Of a DNA stretch of 64,000 nucleotides, positions 62,985 through 64,000 are shown piece after piece. This DNA is from Curtobacterium sp. GC_Cur_3. GTDB lineage: Bacteria > Actinomycetota > Actinomycetes > Actinomycetales > Microbacteriaceae. Location: assembly GCF_026544205.1 (NCBI RefSeq), contig NZ_JALNUI010000004.1:62001-126000 (forward strand). Direction: 5' to 3'. The notes beneath the pieces were generated by a model, which worked only from the letters and a program-made list of their open reading frames with translations, was not told the DNA's origin and did not search any database. Every line of letters starts with the position of its first letter. Position 1 is the first letter of the stretch. A program made the position numbers and the translations under genes.

Positions 62985-64000
62985 TCAGGCGACCGTGGCC
63001 AGCGCGAACGGGAGCACGGCTGACGCCCCCGCATGGCGGAGCTCGCGTCCCGCAACGGTCATCGTCCACCTGCTGTCGACGATGTCGTCCACGAGCAGCA
63101 CCGGCCCCTGGTGGGACTGCAGTGCCGCCCCGAGCTCTGGCCCGACCGTGAAGGTGTCCCACACGCCACTCAGCCGGTAGGCACTGTTCGTCGCACCGTC
63201 ACCACGCGGGACCCCGCCGTCACGGTCCAGCGTTCCGAGGAACTCGAGCTTGCCGATCGATGACAGCGCTGACGCCAAGGACGCGACGAGCTGGGGCCGG
63301 GAGCGCGACGACATCGCGACGACCCCGGTCGGCCGTGTCTCCCACGGCCAGTCACGGAGGGCGCGGATGCAGCCGTCGAGCAGCTCGCGGGACACGGGGG
63401 CGTCTGGCACACCGGTGGCGAACAGGGCGCGGAGGGGACCGCCCCAGCCGAGGTCGGTCAGCCGGGCGACAGCACGCCCCGGGGCGACGACCTCGCCGGG
63501 GCCGAGCTTGCCGCGGACGGGGACGTCGAGCGCCGCCATTCCGGACGGCCACTGCGCCCGCGGTGCGATCTCGACCCCGACCTGGTCGAGCGCCGACGAC
63601 GCCCCCTCCGCCGCAGCGCCGGGCACGTCGGCGGGGTACCAGATGCCCGCACAGTTGTCGCAGCGCCCGCAGGGCTCCGCGGACGGGTCGTCGAGGTCCT
63701 GCTGCAGGAGCTGCATGCGGCAGGCGTCAGTCGACTCGTAGTCGAGCATCGAGGAGGCCTCGGCGGCACGGGCAGCGGCGACGCGTGCGTAGCGCACCTC
63801 GTCGTACTCCCACGGCTGCCCGGTCGACACCCACCCGCCGGTGACACGGCGGACGGCACCGTCGACGTCGAGCACCTTGAGCAGGAGCTCGAGGGTGGAG
63901 CGCTTGATGTCGACGAGGCCCTCGAGCGCGACGGTCGACATCGCCGAGTCCGTGGAGAGGGCGTCGAGCACCGCAGTGGCACGCGACTGGGTCGGCATGG
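62985..64000 (-). CDS. RecQ helicase C-terminus fused to phosphoribosyltransferase-like domain (partial)
   Basis: The 5' part runs off the right edge. The visible 338 residues begin with the RecQ winged-helix region. The zinc-binding motif ACRMQLLQQDLDDPSAEPCG then CDNC follows. A second domain has the PRPP-binding loop VLLVDDIVDSRWTMTVAGR. Such RecQ-phosphoribosyltransferase fusions occur in Actinobacteria; the role of the second domain is unclear. The helicase motor itself is outside the window. Confidence 0.85.
   Translation of the reverse strand, partial: MPTQSRATAVLDALSTDSAMSTVALEGLVDIKRSTLELLLKVLDVDGAVRRVTGGWVSTGQPWEYDEVRYARVAAARAAEASSMLDYESTDACRMQLLQQDLDDPSAEPCGRCDNCAGIWYPADVPGAAAEGASSALDQVGVEIAPRAQWPSGMAALDVPVRGKLGPGEVVAPGRAVARLTDLGWGGPLRALFATGVPDAPVSRELLDGCIRALRDWPWETRPTGVVAMSSRSRPQLVASLASALSSIGKLEFLGTLDRDGGVPRGDGATNSAYRLSGVWDTFTVGPELGAALQSHQGPVLLVDDIVDSRWTMTVAGRELRHAGASAVLPFALATVA

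Noticed and set aside
1..64000. tRNA, rRNA, insertion sequences, prophage or integrative-element ends
   Set aside because: No cloverleaf-like or rRNA sequence, transposase, integrase or flanking direct repeats were recognised by eye. A dedicated search (for example a tRNA covariance model) could still find a short RNA.

Overview
The window is high-GC actinobacterial chromosome. The gene order around recA (ftsK, pgsA, cinA, clgR-type regulator, DUF3046, recA, recX, miaB, miaA, dapF, hflX, lexA) and around parA-scpA-scpB-rluB-tyrA-cmk-der is typical of Actinobacteria. The proteins look most like Microbacteriaceae, and a Curtobacterium-like organism is my best guess (family-level inference, not a database match). 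No rRNA, tRNA, CRISPR array, insertion sequence, integrase or prophage was seen.

Layout. 1-9 kb: end of an MFS transporter gene, FKBP isomerase, aldo/keto reductase, a HelD-type RNA polymerase motor behind a perfect inverted repeat, then a minus-strand group (GH6 glycosidase, protealysin-like M4 peptidase, emfourin inhibitor), VanZ-like protein, rpsO, an FMN reductase and a secreted lytic transglycosylase. 9.4-16.6 kb: pnp and its M16 peptidase partner, separated by a PEBP protein, a Tat-exported ferritin-like protein and a TetR regulator with a strong operator. 16.6-27.7 kb: lysine/diaminopimelate, thymidylate/folate and RNA-decay genes (dapB, thyA, folA, dapA, rnj) plus ftsK-pgsA-cinA. 27.7-38.3 kb: SOS and tRNA-modification block with recognisable LexA boxes at recA and in the lexA/LysM intergenic region. 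This block is interrupted at 34.1-34.7 kb by 3.5 tandem copies of a 162-bp element. 38.3-42.4 kb: hisC-hisB-hisH-priA and an SseB-like gene. 42.4-50.8 kb: parA-scpAB-rluB-tyrA-cmk-der, where RluB carries a very long Arg/Asp/Gly-rich N-terminal tail. 50.8-53.3 kb: small uncharacterised membrane and secreted proteins and a PdxI-like reductase.

53.4-62.8 kb is the accessory highlight, a compact type VII secretion module. It holds a 1502-residue FHA/FtsK-type EssC/EccC ATPase, a WXG100-size protein, a coiled-coil protein, a possible EspG-like chaperone, and a large protein with a helical N-terminus and a C-terminal lipase domain (S380-D427-H466 predicted). Two paralogous lipoproteins follow directly, then remnants of further copies. 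I read this as a candidate secreted lipase toxin with a diversifying lipoprotein immunity array. The window ends inside a RecQ helicase fused to a phosphoribosyltransferase-like domain.

Two genome-wide habits stand out. Many genes start six to nine bases after a TANNNT -10 hexamer, which suggests leaderless mRNAs. Many terminators and the 162-bp repeats share the same GGGAGGC/GCCTCCC-type stem.
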